Positions 51,520 through 60,659 are shown, counted from the stretch's first letter. The stretch: DNA of 64,000 nt from Thioclava sediminum (GCF_002020355.1 NZ_MPZV01000003.1:124001-188000); one strand, 5' to 3'. Notes: a model not told the origin generated them from the sequence alone. A program made the numbers and translations.

Positions 51520-51531
51520 ACCGCCTCTCTT

Positions 51532-51588
51532 CCCCTTGGGGAAAATATCCCGGGGACGCTCCGCAGGAGCGGGGGCAGAGCCCCTTTT
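51532..51588. repeat. Rhodobacterales-type intergenic palindrome, copy 3
   Basis: CCCCTTGGGGAAAATATCCC, then a hairpin ACGCTCC-GCA-GGAGCG and GGGGGCAGAGCCCC followed by TTTTTCC. Together with the T-run it could terminate the amidohydrolase transcript. The rest of the 256-bp gap to yajC holds nothing I can name. Confidence 0.75.
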
Positions 51589-51775
51589 TCCTTGCCGATC
51601 ACAGCCCTCTGGCGACAGGGGGCCTGCGCCCCGTTTCCTTTCGCCCCGTCACCGCGACGTGAGGACGCGTTCACAGGGGCCGCTTCGCCTTGCCAAGCCT
51701 CAGGGCCACGGCTAGGGTGCGCGCCGACAACCGGGGCTTGCTGCCCCCAAGGCCCATGACAAAGGACCATAGATC

Positions 51776-52114
51776 ATGTTCGTGACCCCCGCTTTCGCGC
51801 AGGCCGCCGGTGGCGCCAGTAACCCCGCCGCCGCGTTCGGCCAGTTCCTTCCCCTGATCCTGATCTTCGTGATCATGTATTTCCTGCTGATCCGTCCGCA
51901 GCAGAAAAAAGCCAAGGAGCACAAGGCGATGCTCGAGGCTCTGCGCCGCGGTGATCAGGTCGTGACCCAGGGCGGTATTCTCGGCAAAGTCACCCATATC
52001 AAGGAAGACGGCGAGGTCGAGGTCGAGATCGCGCAGGGCGTCAAAGTCCGCGTTGTGAAATCGACCATCGTGCAGGTTGTTTCGCGCACCGAACCCGCCA
52101 AGACCTCTGAATAA
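51776..52114 (+). CDS. yajC: preprotein translocase subunit YajC
   Basis: A 112-residue inner-membrane protein associated with SecDF. One membrane helix (FLPLILIFVIMYFLLIRPQQ) with the family's RPQQKK at its cytoplasmic end, followed by the conserved GDQVVTQGGILGKVTHIKED. It lies 21 bp before secD; yajC-secD-secF is the standard order. Confidence 0.95.
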   Translation: MFVTPAFAQAAGGASNPAAAFGQFLPLILIFVIMYFLLIRPQQKKAKEHKAMLEALRRGDQVVTQGGILGKVTHIKEDGEVEVEIAQGVKVRVVKSTIVQVVSRTEPAKTSE

Positions 52115-52135
52115 GCCATAAAAGGCCCGTCCCCC

Positions 52136-53806
52136 ATGTTGCACATCTCGCTGTGGAAGCGCGTGCTGATCCTGATCATCATTTTGATCGGGGTCGTCTT
52201 TGCCGCGCCGAACATCTTTTACAACCGGGTGGAGGGGCATAACGATGCCGTTGCCGCCGCCGCGAAGGGCGAGTCTCTGACGCCCGAGCAGCAGGCCGCG
52301 CAGGCTGGCTGGCCCGATTGGCTGCCATCCGACATCGTCAATCTCGGCCTCGATCTGCGCGGTGGCGCGCAGCTTCTGGCCGAGGTCAATGTCGATGAGG
52401 TCTACAAGGCGCGCGTCGATGCGCTCTGGCCCGAGTTCCGCAAGGCGCTGGCCGCCGAACGCGGTACGCTCGGCTCGATCCGTCGTCTGAACGCCGATCC
52501 GGGCGTCCTGCGGATCCAGATCGGCAATGCCGACCAGATCGCGGAAGCCCAGAAGATCGCCGAGACGCTGAACAACCCGGTCTCGTCGCTGACCGGTGTG
52601 GGGCAGAAAACCCTCGCGATCACGACCCAAGACAACCAGCTGATCATCCAGCTCTCGGATGCCGAGAAGGCCGCGACCGACGACCGCACGATGCAGCAAT
52701 CGCTGGAGATCGTGCGCCGCCGGATCGACGCCGCGGGCACCCGTGAACCCACGATCGTGCGCGAAGGCTCCGACCGCATCCTGATCCAGGTGCCGGGCGC
52801 AAGCTCCGCACAAGAGATCAAGCAGCTGATCGGCACCACGGCGAAACTGACCTTCAACTCGGTGATCGGCACCAGCTCGAACCCGAACGAGGCGGTGGGC
52901 TCCGATCAGGAAATCCTCCCTTCTGCCGATCAGAAGGGGCTCTATTACATCCTCGACAGCCTTCCGGTCGTGACCGGCGAAGACCTGACGGATGCGCGCC
53001 CCGATACCGACCAGAACGGCTATCCGGCGGTGGCCTTCCGCTTCAACGCGAGCGCGGCCCGCACCTTCGGCGACTACACGCAGAACAATATCGGCAAGCC
53101 CTTCGCCATCGTGCTCGACAACAAGGTGATCTCGGCTCCCACGATCCAATCGCATATCGCGGGCGGTTCGGGCATCATCACCGGCCGGTTCACGGTGAAA
53201 GAGGCGACCGATCTGGCGCTGCTGCTGCGCGCCGGTGCGCTGCCCGCCTCGATGACCTTCCTCGAAGAACGGACCATCGGCCCGGAACTGGGTGCGGATT
53301 CGATCGCGGCCGGCAAGATGGCCGCAGCCGTGGGCGCGGTGCTCGTGGTGGTCTTCATGATCGCGTCTTACGGCACATTCGGCGTCTTCGCCTCGCTGGC
53401 ACTGGGGATCAACATCGCGCTGATCTTCGCGATCCTCTCGGTGATCGGCGGCACGCTGACGCTGCCGGGCATCGCAGGGATCGTGCTGACGATGGGCACG
53501 GCGGTCGACGCAAACGTGCTCGTGTTCGAGCGTATTCGCGAGGAGCTGCGCAACCAGCAGAAGGCGAAAGCCGCCCGCGCGATCGAGCTCGGCTATGAGC
53601 GCGCGATGTCCGCTATCGTCGACGCCAACGTAACCACCTTCCTCACGGCGGTGATCCTCTTCGTACTGGGCGCAGGCCCGGTGCGCGGGTTCGCCGTCAC
53701 CTTCCTGATCGGGATCATCACCTCGGTCTTCACCGCGATCTGGGTGACGCGGCTGTTCGTGAGCATCTGGTTCGCGCGCCGTCGTCCCCGCGAACTGGTA
53801 CTGTAA
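52136..53806 (+). CDS. secD: protein translocase subunit SecD
   Basis: A 556-residue six-helix RND-type membrane protein that uses the proton gradient to pull exported proteins through SecYEG. N-terminal helix (LIIILIGVVFAAPNIFY), the D1 motif LGLDLRGGAQLLAEVN, the large periplasmic P1 domain (to about 370), then GPELGADSIAAGKMAAAVGA and TLPGIAGIVLTMGTAVDANV LVFERIREELR. Length is normal for alphaproteobacteria. It is followed 13 bp later by secF with GGGAGATCG as RBS. Confidence 0.96.
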   Translation: MLHISLWKRVLILIIILIGVVFAAPNIFYNRVEGHNDAVAAAAKGESLTPEQQAAQAGWPDWLPSDIVNLGLDLRGGAQLLAEVNVDEVYKARVDALWPEFRKALAAERGTLGSIRRLNADPGVLRIQIGNADQIAEAQKIAETLNNPVSSLTGVGQKTLAITTQDNQLIIQLSDAEKAATDDRTMQQSLEIVRRRIDAAGTREPTIVREGSDRILIQVPGASSAQEIKQLIGTTAKLTFNSVIGTSSNPNEAVGSDQEILPSADQKGLYYILDSLPVVTGEDLTDARPDTDQNGYPAVAFRFNASAARTFGDYTQNNIGKPFAIVLDNKVISAPTIQSHIAGGSGIITGRFTVKEATDLALLLRAGALPASMTFLEERTIGPELGADSIAAGKMAAAVGAVLVVVFMIASYGTFGVFASLALGINIALIFAILSVIGGTLTLPGIAGIVLTMGTAVDANVLVFERIREELRNQQKAKAARAIELGYERAMSAIVDANVTTFLTAVILFVLGAGPVRGFAVTFLIGIITSVFTAIWVTRLFVSIWFARRRPRELVL

Positions 53807-53819
53807 GGGAGATCGAGAC

Positions 53820-54806
53820 ATGGCATTCCGTCTGAAACTGGTCCCCGAGAAGACCAACTTCGACTTCTTCAAACATCAGGTCGCGACCTTCGGTTTCTCC
53901 GTCTTCATGGTGCTGGCCTCGATCGTGCTGGTGCTCGTGATGGGGCTGAACCTCGGCATCGACTTCCGCGGCGGCACCACGATCCGCACCGAGGCCGATC
54001 AGACCGAGCCGGTCGACATCGGCGCCTACCGCTCGGCCATCGCGCCGCTCGATCTGGGCGACGTGCTGATCACGCAGGTCTATGACCCGAACTTCCGCGC
54101 CGATCAGAAGGTCGTCACGATCCGCATTCAGGCGCAGGACGGGCAGGAGGCGATCAGCCCCGACACCCAGGCCAAAGTGCTGGAATCGCTGAAGTCGGTG
54201 AACAAGGACATCAAGATCGTCGCGACCGAGTCGATTGGACCCAAGGTCTCGGGCGAGCTGATCTGGACCGCGATCTGGTCCGTTCTGGCCGCCGTGGCCG
54301 CGATCCTGGTCTATATCTGGCTGCGTTTTGAGTGGCAGTTCTCGGTGGGCGCGGTCGCCGCGCTGATCCATGACGTGACCGTTACGGTCGGGATCTTTGC
54401 GCTGTTCCAGATTAAGTTCGACTTGTCGATCATCGCGGCGCTGCTGACGATCCTCGGCTATTCGATCAACGATACCGTCGTCGTCTTCGACCGTCTTCGC
54501 GAGAACCTCGTGAAATACAAGAAGATGCCGCTGCGCGAAGTGATGAACCTCTCGGTCAACGAGACGCTGTCGCGTACCGTGATGACCTCGGGCACCACGC
54601 TGCTGGCGCTGATTTCGCTGCTCGTTCTGGGCGGCGACGTGATCCGCAACTTCGTCTTCGCGATGACCTGGGGCGTGATCGTGGGTACCTATTCCTCGGT
54701 CTATGTCGCAAAGAACATCGTCCTGTTCATCGGGCTCGACCGCAACAAGGAGAAGAAGGACCCCTCGGAGAAGTTCTTCGACAAAACGGATGTCGCTACT
54801 GACTGA
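53820..54806 (+). CDS. secF: protein translocase subunit SecF
   Basis: A 328-residue partner of SecD with six membrane helices. Signature segments are LGIDFRGGTTIRTE (D2 motif), IGPKVSGELIWTAIWSVLAA, LLTILGYSINDTVVVFDRLR EN and LRTVMTSGTTLLALISLLVL-like SRTVMTSGTTLLALISLLVL. The last 17 bases overlap the start of the following small gene, which extends the sec operon by one member. Confidence 0.96.
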   Translation: MAFRLKLVPEKTNFDFFKHQVATFGFSVFMVLASIVLVLVMGLNLGIDFRGGTTIRTEADQTEPVDIGAYRSAIAPLDLGDVLITQVYDPNFRADQKVVTIRIQAQDGQEAISPDTQAKVLESLKSVNKDIKIVATESIGPKVSGELIWTAIWSVLAAVAAILVYIWLRFEWQFSVGAVAALIHDVTVTVGIFALFQIKFDLSIIAALLTILGYSINDTVVVFDRLRENLVKYKKMPLREVMNLSVNETLSRTVMTSGTTLLALISLLVLGGDVIRNFVFAMTWGVIVGTYSSVYVAKNIVLFIGLDRNKEKKDPSEKFFDKTDVATD

Positions 54807-55179
54807 AGCCAATTTCGGAGCCTCGCTGCCGATCGACGGCTACGGGCCGGGTTTCTTCCGCGTGGCCGGAGAGGTCACGCGAGGCTCGATCTGGGTCGCG
54901 GGCGAGGAGATGGGCAGCTGGGGCGGTCTGGACGACCGCGCTGCGCTGCGCGCGCTGGCAGACAAGCTCGACGTGTTGTTCATCGGCACGGGCGAAGAGA
55001 TCGCACATCTGCCGAAGGGTCTCGTGGCCGAGCTGGAGGCCGAGGGCCTGATGTGCGAGGGCATGGCCACGCCCTCGGCGGCCCGCACCTATAACGTGCT
55101 GTTGTCCGAAGGCCGCCGGGTCGGCTGCGCTCTGATCGCGATGCCGGAAAACCCTGCCGCGCCCGAGACGCCTGAATGA
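54790..55179 (+). CDS. Mth938-like domain protein
   Basis: A 129-residue protein of the Mth938-like (DUF498) family: [60 protein letters not shown] and [20 protein letters not shown]. The human relative NDUFAF3 helps assemble respiratory complex I; in bacteria a linked role near secDF is common but unproven. ATG 54790 lies inside secF and the stop overlaps ccmA (ATGA), so the gene joins the sec and ccm units in one transcript. Confidence 0.85.
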   Translation: MSLLTEANFGASLPIDGYGPGFFRVAGEVTRGSIWVAGEEMGSWGGLDDRAALRALADKLDVLFIGTGEEIAHLPKGLVAELEAEGLMCEGMATPSAARTYNVLLSEGRRVGCALIAMPENPAAPETPE

Positions 55180-55808
55180 GCATGCTGTCGGTCGAAGGGC
55201 TCGCGGTGTCGCGCGGTGGTCTTCCGGTGCTGGAAGGCCTGAGCTTTTCGCTCGACGCAGGCCATGCGCTGGTGCTGCGCGGCCCCAACGGGGTCGGCAA
55301 GACGACGCTTCTGCGCACCTTGGCCGGGCTGCAACCGGCGCTGGCCGGGACGGTCTCGATGCCGCCCGAGAGCATGGCCTACGCCGCCCATTCCGACGGG
55401 CTGAAATCCACGCTGACGGTGCGCGAGAATCTCGGCTTCTGGGCCTCGGTCTATGCGACGAACGATATCGAACCGGCGCTGAAACGCATGAACCTTCAAA
55501 GCCTCGAGACGCGGCCCGCCCATAGCCTGTCGGCCGGGCAGAAACGCCGCCTCGGCCTCGCGCGGCTTCTGGTGACCGGCCGCCCGATCTGGGTGCTGGA
55601 CGAGCCGACGGTGTCGCTCGACACCGCCTCCGTCGCGCTCTTCGCCGAGGCCGTGCGCGGCCATCTGGCGAACGGCGGGGCCGCGCTGATCGCGACCCAT
55701 ATCGATCTCGGGCTGAACGAGGCCAAGGTTCTCGACCTGACGCCCTTCAAGGCCAAGACGCCGGAAGAGGGCGGGATGCAGGGCGCTTTCGACGAGGCTT
55801 TCCTATGA
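55176..55808 (+). CDS. ccmA: cytochrome c maturation ABC ATPase CcmA
   Basis: A 210-residue ATPase that, with CcmB/C/D, releases heme-loaded CcmE. Walker [12 protein letters not shown], signature [15 protein letters not shown], Walker [12 protein letters not shown] and switch His in ATHIDLGL are intact. It overlaps the preceding gene by four bases. A 160-bp repeat-rich gap separates it from ccmB, unlike the usual tight ccmAB spacing. Confidence 0.94.
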   Translation: MSMLSVEGLAVSRGGLPVLEGLSFSLDAGHALVLRGPNGVGKTTLLRTLAGLQPALAGTVSMPPESMAYAAHSDGLKSTLTVRENLGFWASVYATNDIEPALKRMNLQSLETRPAHSLSAGQKRRLGLARLLVTGRPIWVLDEPTVSLDTASVALFAEAVRGHLANGGAALIATHIDLGLNEAKVLDLTPFKAKTPEEGGMQGAFDEAFL

Positions 55809-55848
55809 TCGCGCGGCGCGCAATCGGCGCGGTCGGGAGCCTCCGGCG

Positions 55849-55951
55849 GGGATATTTGGACCAAGCCGAAAGCAGCTACGCGCTGTTTCGGATTGGCGGA
55901 AATATCCCGGGGGATGAGCGGCGCAGCCGCGAAGGGGGCAGCGCCCCCTTG
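55849..55951. repeat. long imperfect hairpin and palindrome copy 4 between ccmA and ccmB
   Basis: Left arm 55849-55876 (GGGATATTTGGACCAAGCCG and following) pairs with right arm 55882-55909 (GCTGTTTCGGATTGGCGGAA and following) around loop TACGC with about five mismatches. The right arm merges into the AAATATCCCGGGG palindrome family with GGGGGCAGCGCCCCC ending at 55951. The two arms are two copies of the family's ATATCCC end in opposite orientation. Confidence 0.75.
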
Positions 55952-55971
55952 GCGTCAGAAGGAGGCCGGGC

Positions 55972-56628
55972 ATGATCGCACTTCTCATGCGAGACCTGCG
56001 CCTCGCCGTGCGCGCCGGCGGTGGCTTCGGCCTCGGGCTGGCCTTCTTCCTGATCGTGGTGACGCTGGTCCCGTTCGGCGTCGGTCCCGAGGGGAAAATC
56101 CTCGCGCGGATCGCGCCGGGCATCCTGTGGGTCGGCGCGCTTCTGGCCTGCCTGCTCTCGCTCGACCGGATTTTCGCGCTCGATTACGAGGATGGCTCGC
56201 TCGATCTGCTGGTCACCGCGCCGGTGCCGCTCGAAGGGGTCGTGTCGATCAAGGCGCTCGCGCATTGGATCACCACGGGGCTGCCGCTCGTGGTCGCAGC
56301 GCCCGTGTTCGGGATCTTGCTGCATCTGCCGCAGGGCGCACATGTCTGGATGGTGATCTCGCTTCTTCTGGGCACGCCTGCGCTCTCGGTTCTGGGCACA
56401 TTCGGGGCCGCGCTGACGGTCGGGCTGAAGCGCGGCGGTCTTTTGTTGTCGCTGCTGGTCTTGCCATTCTATGTGCCGACCCTCATCTTCGGGGCGGAGC
56501 TCGTGCGCCGTGGCGCCGAGGGGATGAACACTGAGACACCGCTTCTGATGCTGGCCGGGATCACGGCGGCGACGGTCGCGCTGGTGCCCTTCGCCTCGGC
56601 CGCCGCGATCCGCGTCAATCTGCGCTAG
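55972..56628 (+). CDS. ccmB: heme exporter protein CcmB
   Basis: A 218-residue six-helix membrane subunit of the CcmABCD complex. MIALLMRDLRLAVRAGGGFG, LWVGALLACLLSLDRIFALD YEDGSLDLL and LVLPFYVPTLIFGAELVRRG are typical. GGAGGCCGGGC precedes the ATG. ccmC follows after 80 bp. Confidence 0.93.
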   Translation: MIALLMRDLRLAVRAGGGFGLGLAFFLIVVTLVPFGVGPEGKILARIAPGILWVGALLACLLSLDRIFALDYEDGSLDLLVTAPVPLEGVVSIKALAHWITTGLPLVVAAPVFGILLHLPQGAHVWMVISLLLGTPALSVLGTFGAALTVGLKRGGLLLSLLVLPFYVPTLIFGAELVRRGAEGMNTETPLLMLAGITAATVALVPFASAAAIRVNLR

Positions 56629-56708
56629 CGCAACCCATGCGCGCGCCGTGATAGGAAGAGCCGTGATACACAGAGCCAACCTGGCCAGAAGGTGAGCAGA
56701 ACAACAAG

Positions 56709-57437
56709 ATGTCGATCTGGGAATACGCCAACCCCGTCAAATTCATGAAGACCACGGACAAGATCCTGCCCTGGACGGTGGGAGTTGCCGCGATCACGCT
56801 GATCGTCGGGCTGGTCTGGGGCTATTTCTTCGTCCCGGCTGCCGAGAATTTCGGCGGCTCGGTGAAGGTGATCTATGTCCATGTCCCCGCCGCGATGATG
56901 GCGATTAACATCTGGGTGATGATGGTCGTGACCTCGCTGATCTGGCTGATCCGTCGCCACCATGTCTCGGCGCTGGCCGCGAAGGCCGCGGCGCCCATCG
57001 GCGCGGTGATGACGCTGATCGCGCTGATCACCGGCGCGGTCTGGGGCCAGCCGATGTGGGGCACCTGGTGGGAATGGGATCCGCGACTGACCTCGTTCCT
57101 GATCCTGTTCCTGTTCTACCTCGGCTATATCGCGCTCTGGGCTGCGGTCGAGAACCCCGACACGGCCGCCGATCTGACCGGCGTGCTCAGCCTCGTCGGC
57201 GGGGTGTTTGCGGTGCTCTCGCGCTATGCGGCGAATTTCTGGAACCAGGGGCTGCATCAGGGCGCGACGCTCTCGATGGATTCCGAGCAGCACATCGCCG
57301 ATGTCTACTGGTTCCCGCTGCTTCTGTGCATGGCCGGGTTCATCTTCTTCTTCCTCGCGCTGGTGCTGATCCGCACCCGCACCGAGGTCCGCGCGCGCCG
57401 TCTGGGCGCCATCCAGCAACGTGAGCGCATGGCATGA
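56709..57437 (+). CDS. ccmC: heme lyase/handling protein CcmC
   Basis: A 242-residue six-helix membrane protein that binds heme in the periplasm and hands it to CcmE. The tryptophan-rich heme motif WGTWWEWDPRLTS is present, flanked by the periplasmic His ligands (VHVPAAMMAINIWVM and GLHQGATLSMD). It overlaps ccmD by four bases. Confidence 0.95.
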   Translation: MSIWEYANPVKFMKTTDKILPWTVGVAAITLIVGLVWGYFFVPAAENFGGSVKVIYVHVPAAMMAINIWVMMVVTSLIWLIRRHHVSALAAKAAAPIGAVMTLIALITGAVWGQPMWGTWWEWDPRLTSFLILFLFYLGYIALWAAVENPDTAADLTGVLSLVGGVFAVLSRYAANFWNQGLHQGATLSMDSEQHIADVYWFPLLLCMAGFIFFFLALVLIRTRTEVRARRLGAIQQRERMA

Positions 57438-57652
57438 GTGATACGACCGAGCAAGGCGGCACCGTCACCGAGGGCGGCGTCGTCCTCGTGGACCCGTCCA
57501 CCAAATCCTACACCGAAACCGTCAACATCGCCTGGGCCTCGACGGTCGTGCTGCTGGTGCTGATCATCGTCGTCTCGTTGATGCGTGGCGCGAAGGTGAA
57601 ACGTCAATTGGCCGAGGCCGAGGCCCGCCGGAAAGGGGGCGCACATGGTTAA
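57434..57652 (+). CDS. ccmD: heme exporter subunit CcmD
   Basis: A 72-residue single-span protein. A polar, Thr-rich N-terminus (about 25 residues longer than many CcmD) leads to SYTETVNIAWASTVVLLVLI IVVSLMRGAK, the conserved helix, and a charged tail. It holds CcmAB and CcmC-CcmE together. Start and stop overlap ccmC and ccmG. Confidence 0.88.
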   Translation: MSDTTEQGGTVTEGGVVLVDPSTKSYTETVNIAWASTVVLLVLIIVVSLMRGAKVKRQLAEAEARRKGGAHG

Positions 57653-58181
57653 GCCGCTGATGCTGTTGCCGCCGCTGATCTTCGCGGGGCTTGCGGGCGT
57701 GTTCATCTGGGGGATGACGCGCGAGGACCCGACGCAGCTGCCGACCGCTTTCGCAGGCAAGCCCGCGCCGCCGGTACAGCTTGAACCGCTGGGCGATTTC
57801 CAACCCTTCACCGATGCCGACCTGAAGGACGGTAAGGTCAAGCTGGTGAATTTCTGGGCCTCGTGGTGCGCGCCGTGCCGGGTGGAGCATCCCAATCTCG
57901 AAGCGCTTGCCGATGAGGGGATTCCGATCTACGGGGTCAATTACAAGGACAAGCCCGTCAAAGCGCAGGGCTTCCTGAGCGAGATGGGCAACCCGTTCGC
58001 CGAACTCGGCGCCGATCCGAACGGCAAGATGGCGCTGAACTGGGGCGTCTACGGCGTGCCCGAGACCTTCGTGATCGATGGCACGGGCAAGGTGCTCTAT
58101 CGCTTCGCCGGTCCGCTGACCGAGCGCGTGATCGCCTCGGATCTGCGCCCTCTGCTGAGCGGCGAGACGGCCCAGAAGTAA
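57645..58181 (+). CDS. ccmG: thiol:disulfide interchange protein CcmG/DsbE
   Basis: A 178-residue membrane-anchored thioredoxin that reduces apocytochrome c cysteines before heme attachment. N-terminal anchor LLPPLIFAGLAGVFIWGMTR, active site WASWCAPCRVEHP, cis-Pro region YGVPETFVIDGTGKVLYR. Family acidic residues are present around GVNYKDKPVKAQGFL. Overlaps ccmD by 8 bp; the ccm unit ends with the terminator at 58233. ccmE, ccmF and ccmH are not in the window. Confidence 0.94.
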   Translation: MVKPLMLLPPLIFAGLAGVFIWGMTREDPTQLPTAFAGKPAPPVQLEPLGDFQPFTDADLKDGKVKLVNFWASWCAPCRVEHPNLEALADEGIPIYGVNYKDKPVKAQGFLSEMGNPFAELGADPNGKMALNWGVYGVPETFVIDGTGKVLYRFAGPLTERVIASDLRPLLSGETAQK

Positions 58182-58232
58182 AGGGCAGGGCGCAAGCGCG
58201 CCACTAGCCCCGACCCAGATCGCTACAAAAGC

Positions 58233-58257
58233 AAAGGCCCCCGAACCGGGGGCCTTT
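58233..58257. terminator. bidirectional terminator between ccmG and ssb
   Basis: AAAGGCCCCC (58233-58242), loop GAACC, GGGGGCCTTT (58248-58257), followed by CTTGTTT on the plus strand and preceded by A-rich sequence, so it serves ccmG and the convergent ssb. Confidence 0.9.
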
Positions 58258-58269
58258 CTTGTTTCGAAC

Positions 58270-58773
58270 TCAGAACGGGATTTCGTCGTCGAAATCCGAG
58301 CGGCCACCGGAGCCGCCCGAGGACGGGCCGCCATAGCCGCCGCCATCATCGTAGCCGCCGCCACCCGAGGACGGGCCGCCGTAGCCACCGCCACCGCCGC
58401 CTTGACCGCCGCCCGAGCCGCCAGGCCCGTCGAGCATGGTCAGTTCGCTGCGATAGGGGCGCAGCACGACTTCGGTCGAGTAGCGGTCCTGACCGTTCTG
58501 GTCCTGCCATTTGCGGGTTTCGAGCTGGCCCTCGATATAGACCTTCGAACCTTTGCGCAGATATTGCTCTGCGACTTTCGCCAGCGGCTCCGAGAAGATC
58601 GCGACCGAATGCCATTCGGTGCGCTCCTTGCGCTCGCCGGTATTGCGGTCGCGCCACGTCTCGGAGGTGGCGATGCGCAGGTTGCACACCTTGCCGCCGT
58701 TCGAGAAGGTCCGCACCTCCGGGTCTCGGCCCAGATTGCCGATCAGAATGACCTTGTTGACGCTGCCTGCCAT
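58270..58773 (-). CDS. ssb: single-stranded DNA-binding protein
   Basis: A 167-residue SSB. The OB fold spans about residues 5-112 ([60 protein letters not shown]). The linker is an unusually regular Gly-rich stretch with PSSGGG repeats, and the tip DFDDEIPF is the acidic tail that recruits repair and replication proteins. ATG 58773 (MAGSVNKV) begins the conserved strand; the frame is open further upstream but without homology. Confidence 0.95.
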   Translation of the reverse strand: MAGSVNKVILIGNLGRDPEVRTFSNGGKVCNLRIATSETWRDRNTGERKERTEWHSVAIFSEPLAKVAEQYLRKGSKVYIEGQLETRKWQDQNGQDRYSTEVVLRPYRSELTMLDGPGGSGGGQGGGGGGYGGPSSGGGGYDDGGGYGGPSSGGSGGRSDFDDEIPF

Positions 58774-59048
58774 ATTGCCTCCGCCTCGCGATTCTAGAAT
58801 TGGTCCCAAAGGGTATAGAGCAGAGCCCCGCTGGAGCCTAGGGGCGAAGCTTCGCTCAACCGTGACGGAAAGCGGCGAAATCCCGCGTGCATCTTTGGTT
58901 TGAGAGCGATTTCGGCCCCGGATTTCCAACCTTGTGCCGATAGATGGCGCCGTGGGTTTGCCACAGGTCTGGACGAGCCGGACGGCACACGGGGACGAAC
59001 CCCACCCGATCCGGTCGAGCAACCCCACATCCCATGAGGAGATACCCC

Positions 59049-59312
59049 ATGAAATACCTGATGCTGATCGCCGCGAGCGCCACGATTGCCGCAGCCTCCA
59101 CTCTCCCCGCTCTCGCAGAAGGTGGCGAAGGTGCCGTAGCCCCGGCGAAAGAGCAGAAGCTTTCCGCCGAGCTGAAAAATCAGGGCTACGACGTGCGCCG
59201 GATGGAAATGGAAGACGGCTATATCGAAGTCTACGCGATGAAGGACGGCAAGCGCGCCCAACTCTACTTCGATTCCAACCTCAAGCAGGTGAAGCGCTCG
59301 GGCGACAACTAA
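59049..59312 (+). CDS. secreted PepSY-domain protein
   Basis: An 87-residue protein: signal peptide [23 protein letters not shown], then a short PepSY-like domain ([40 protein letters not shown]). GAGGAGATA precedes the ATG. Small periplasmic PepSY proteins often sit beside cytochrome b561 genes and may bind the same redox or peptide partner; the neighbour at 59398 is such a cytochrome. Confidence 0.8.
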   Translation: MKYLMLIAASATIAAASTLPALAEGGEGAVAPAKEQKLSAELKNQGYDVRRMEMEDGYIEVYAMKDGKRAQLYFDSNLKQVKRSGDN

Positions 59313-59397
59313 TCGTCAGCGCCTTTTCGACGGGCCGGTATGATCCGGCCCGTCTTCCTCACGCCAGTCTTTCCAGAAGCAGCAGGAGGGCCCGATC

Positions 59398-59997
59398 ATG
59401 GCCATCGAAGACGCGAGCTTTACCGATCTTCCGTCGCAGGAGACGTCTCACGCAGAACCGCCGCCCGTCGGTGCGCATAGCGTATGGGACCCGTTCATCC
59501 GGGTGTTCCACTGGTCCATTGCGGGCCTCTTCACCGCCAATGCGTTCTTCACCTCGCCGAAGCACGATCTGCACCACTGGATCGGCTACACGGTCGCGGG
59601 GCTCGTGACCGCGCGGATCCTCTGGGGTCTGTTCGGCACCCGTCACGCGAAGTTCAAGGACTTCCCGCCATCGCCCACCGGCGCGCTGACGCAGCTGCGC
59701 GATATGGCGACGGGAAGGCGGCACGCACATCTGGGCCATTCGCCGCTCGGGGCGCTGATGATTTACAACCTTTTGATCACGCTTCTCGTCATTGCGGGAT
59801 CGGGCTGGTTGATGACCACTGATGCCTATTGGGGCGTGAAATGGCCTCAGGAAGTGCATGAACTCGCCGTCAACTGGGCCGAAGTCTCGATCGCCGCCCA
59901 TATCGCTGCCGTCGTCTTCGAAAGCCGCCGGTTGCGCGTGAACCTTGCGCGCGCGATGATCACCGGTAAGAAGGTGTTCCGCGGCAACAGAGGGTAA
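59398..59997 (+). CDS. cytochrome b561-type membrane protein
   Basis: A 199-residue diheme cytochrome b with four membrane helices: VFHWSIAGLFTANAFFTSPK, HHWIGYTVAGLVTARILWGL FG, PLGALMIYNLLITLLVIAGS GWLM and VSIAAHIAAVVFESRRLRVN. Histidines in helices 1, 2 and 4 are suitable heme ligands. DPFIRVFHW is the family's typical entry. It lies between a PepSY protein and a membrane LuxR-type protein on the same strand, probably one operon. The electron partner is unknown. Confidence 0.88.
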   Translation: MAIEDASFTDLPSQETSHAEPPPVGAHSVWDPFIRVFHWSIAGLFTANAFFTSPKHDLHHWIGYTVAGLVTARILWGLFGTRHAKFKDFPPSPTGALTQLRDMATGRRHAHLGHSPLGALMIYNLLITLLVIAGSGWLMTTDAYWGVKWPQEVHELAVNWAEVSIAAHIAAVVFESRRLRVNLARAMITGKKVFRGNRG

Positions 59998-60003
59998 GCG
60001 CCG

Positions 60004-60543
60004 ATGGCGGTTTCGCGAGAGCGAGTCTCAATCTGGACGAAAGAGGGCGCATTGGTCGCCCTCATCATTTTCCAAGCCGCCTGCACATCGCTCTTCGTAG
60101 CCGACGTGTTCGACGACTTCCGCGAGGCCGGGCGCCTCTCCCTGCATCTCAACATGGAGCTTTTCGCCAATCTCGGCCTGATCGCGGGGATCGTTGTCGA
60201 GGCCGCCGTGCTTTGGGCGCTGTTGCGACGTCAGGCGCATGCCGACCGCACGATCGGGGCTGCACAAGGCGCAATGGCCGAGATGATGAGCGCGCAGTTC
60301 GACCAATGGGGGCTGACCCCCGCAGAGGCCGATGTCGCCGCCTTCACCATCAAGGGCTTCTCGGTTTCGGAGACCGCCTCTTTCCGCGGCTCCAGCGAGG
60401 CCACGGTGAAATCCCATCTAAATTCGGTCTATCGCAAGGCGGGCGTGTCCGGCCGCTCTCAGCTCGTTTCGATCTTCGTGGAGGAGCTGTTTCACGGCCC
60501 CATCAAGGCCGATGCGAAAAAGCAACAGGCGCACGTAATCTGA
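60004..60543 (+). CDS. membrane-anchored LuxR-type regulator
   Basis: A 179-residue protein with two N-terminal membrane helices (EGALVALIIFQAACTSLFVA and LFANLGLIAGIVVEAAVLWA LL), a short coiled linker, and a C-terminal LuxR/GerE helix-turn-helix (WGLTPAEADVAAFTIKGFSV SETASFRGSSEATVKSHLNS VYRKAGVSGRSQLVSIFVEE). It lies 6 bp after the cytochrome gene. A membrane-bound regulator next to a cytochrome b suggests it reads membrane redox state or a ligand there, but this is inference. Confidence 0.85.
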   Translation: MAVSRERVSIWTKEGALVALIIFQAACTSLFVADVFDDFREAGRLSLHLNMELFANLGLIAGIVVEAAVLWALLRRQAHADRTIGAAQGAMAEMMSAQFDQWGLTPAEADVAAFTIKGFSVSETASFRGSSEATVKSHLNSVYRKAGVSGRSQLVSIFVEELFHGPIKADAKKQQAHVI

Positions 60544-60659
60544 CGCAACGGCAGCTTATCGGCGGGAGGTTGCCGAGGCGATTGGCGTTTTGCTTTAACT
60601 TTTCGCTGATTTCTCTATAGTTTGCCCCAGAATACGTGGACAGTGAGTGGTGGGGGCCG

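Noticed and set aside
51671-53872. 733-codon open frame on the minus strand
   Set aside because: It is the antisense shadow of secD (GC-rich third positions); the translation is His/Arg/Asp-rich without any domain, and yajC-secD on the plus strand are certain.
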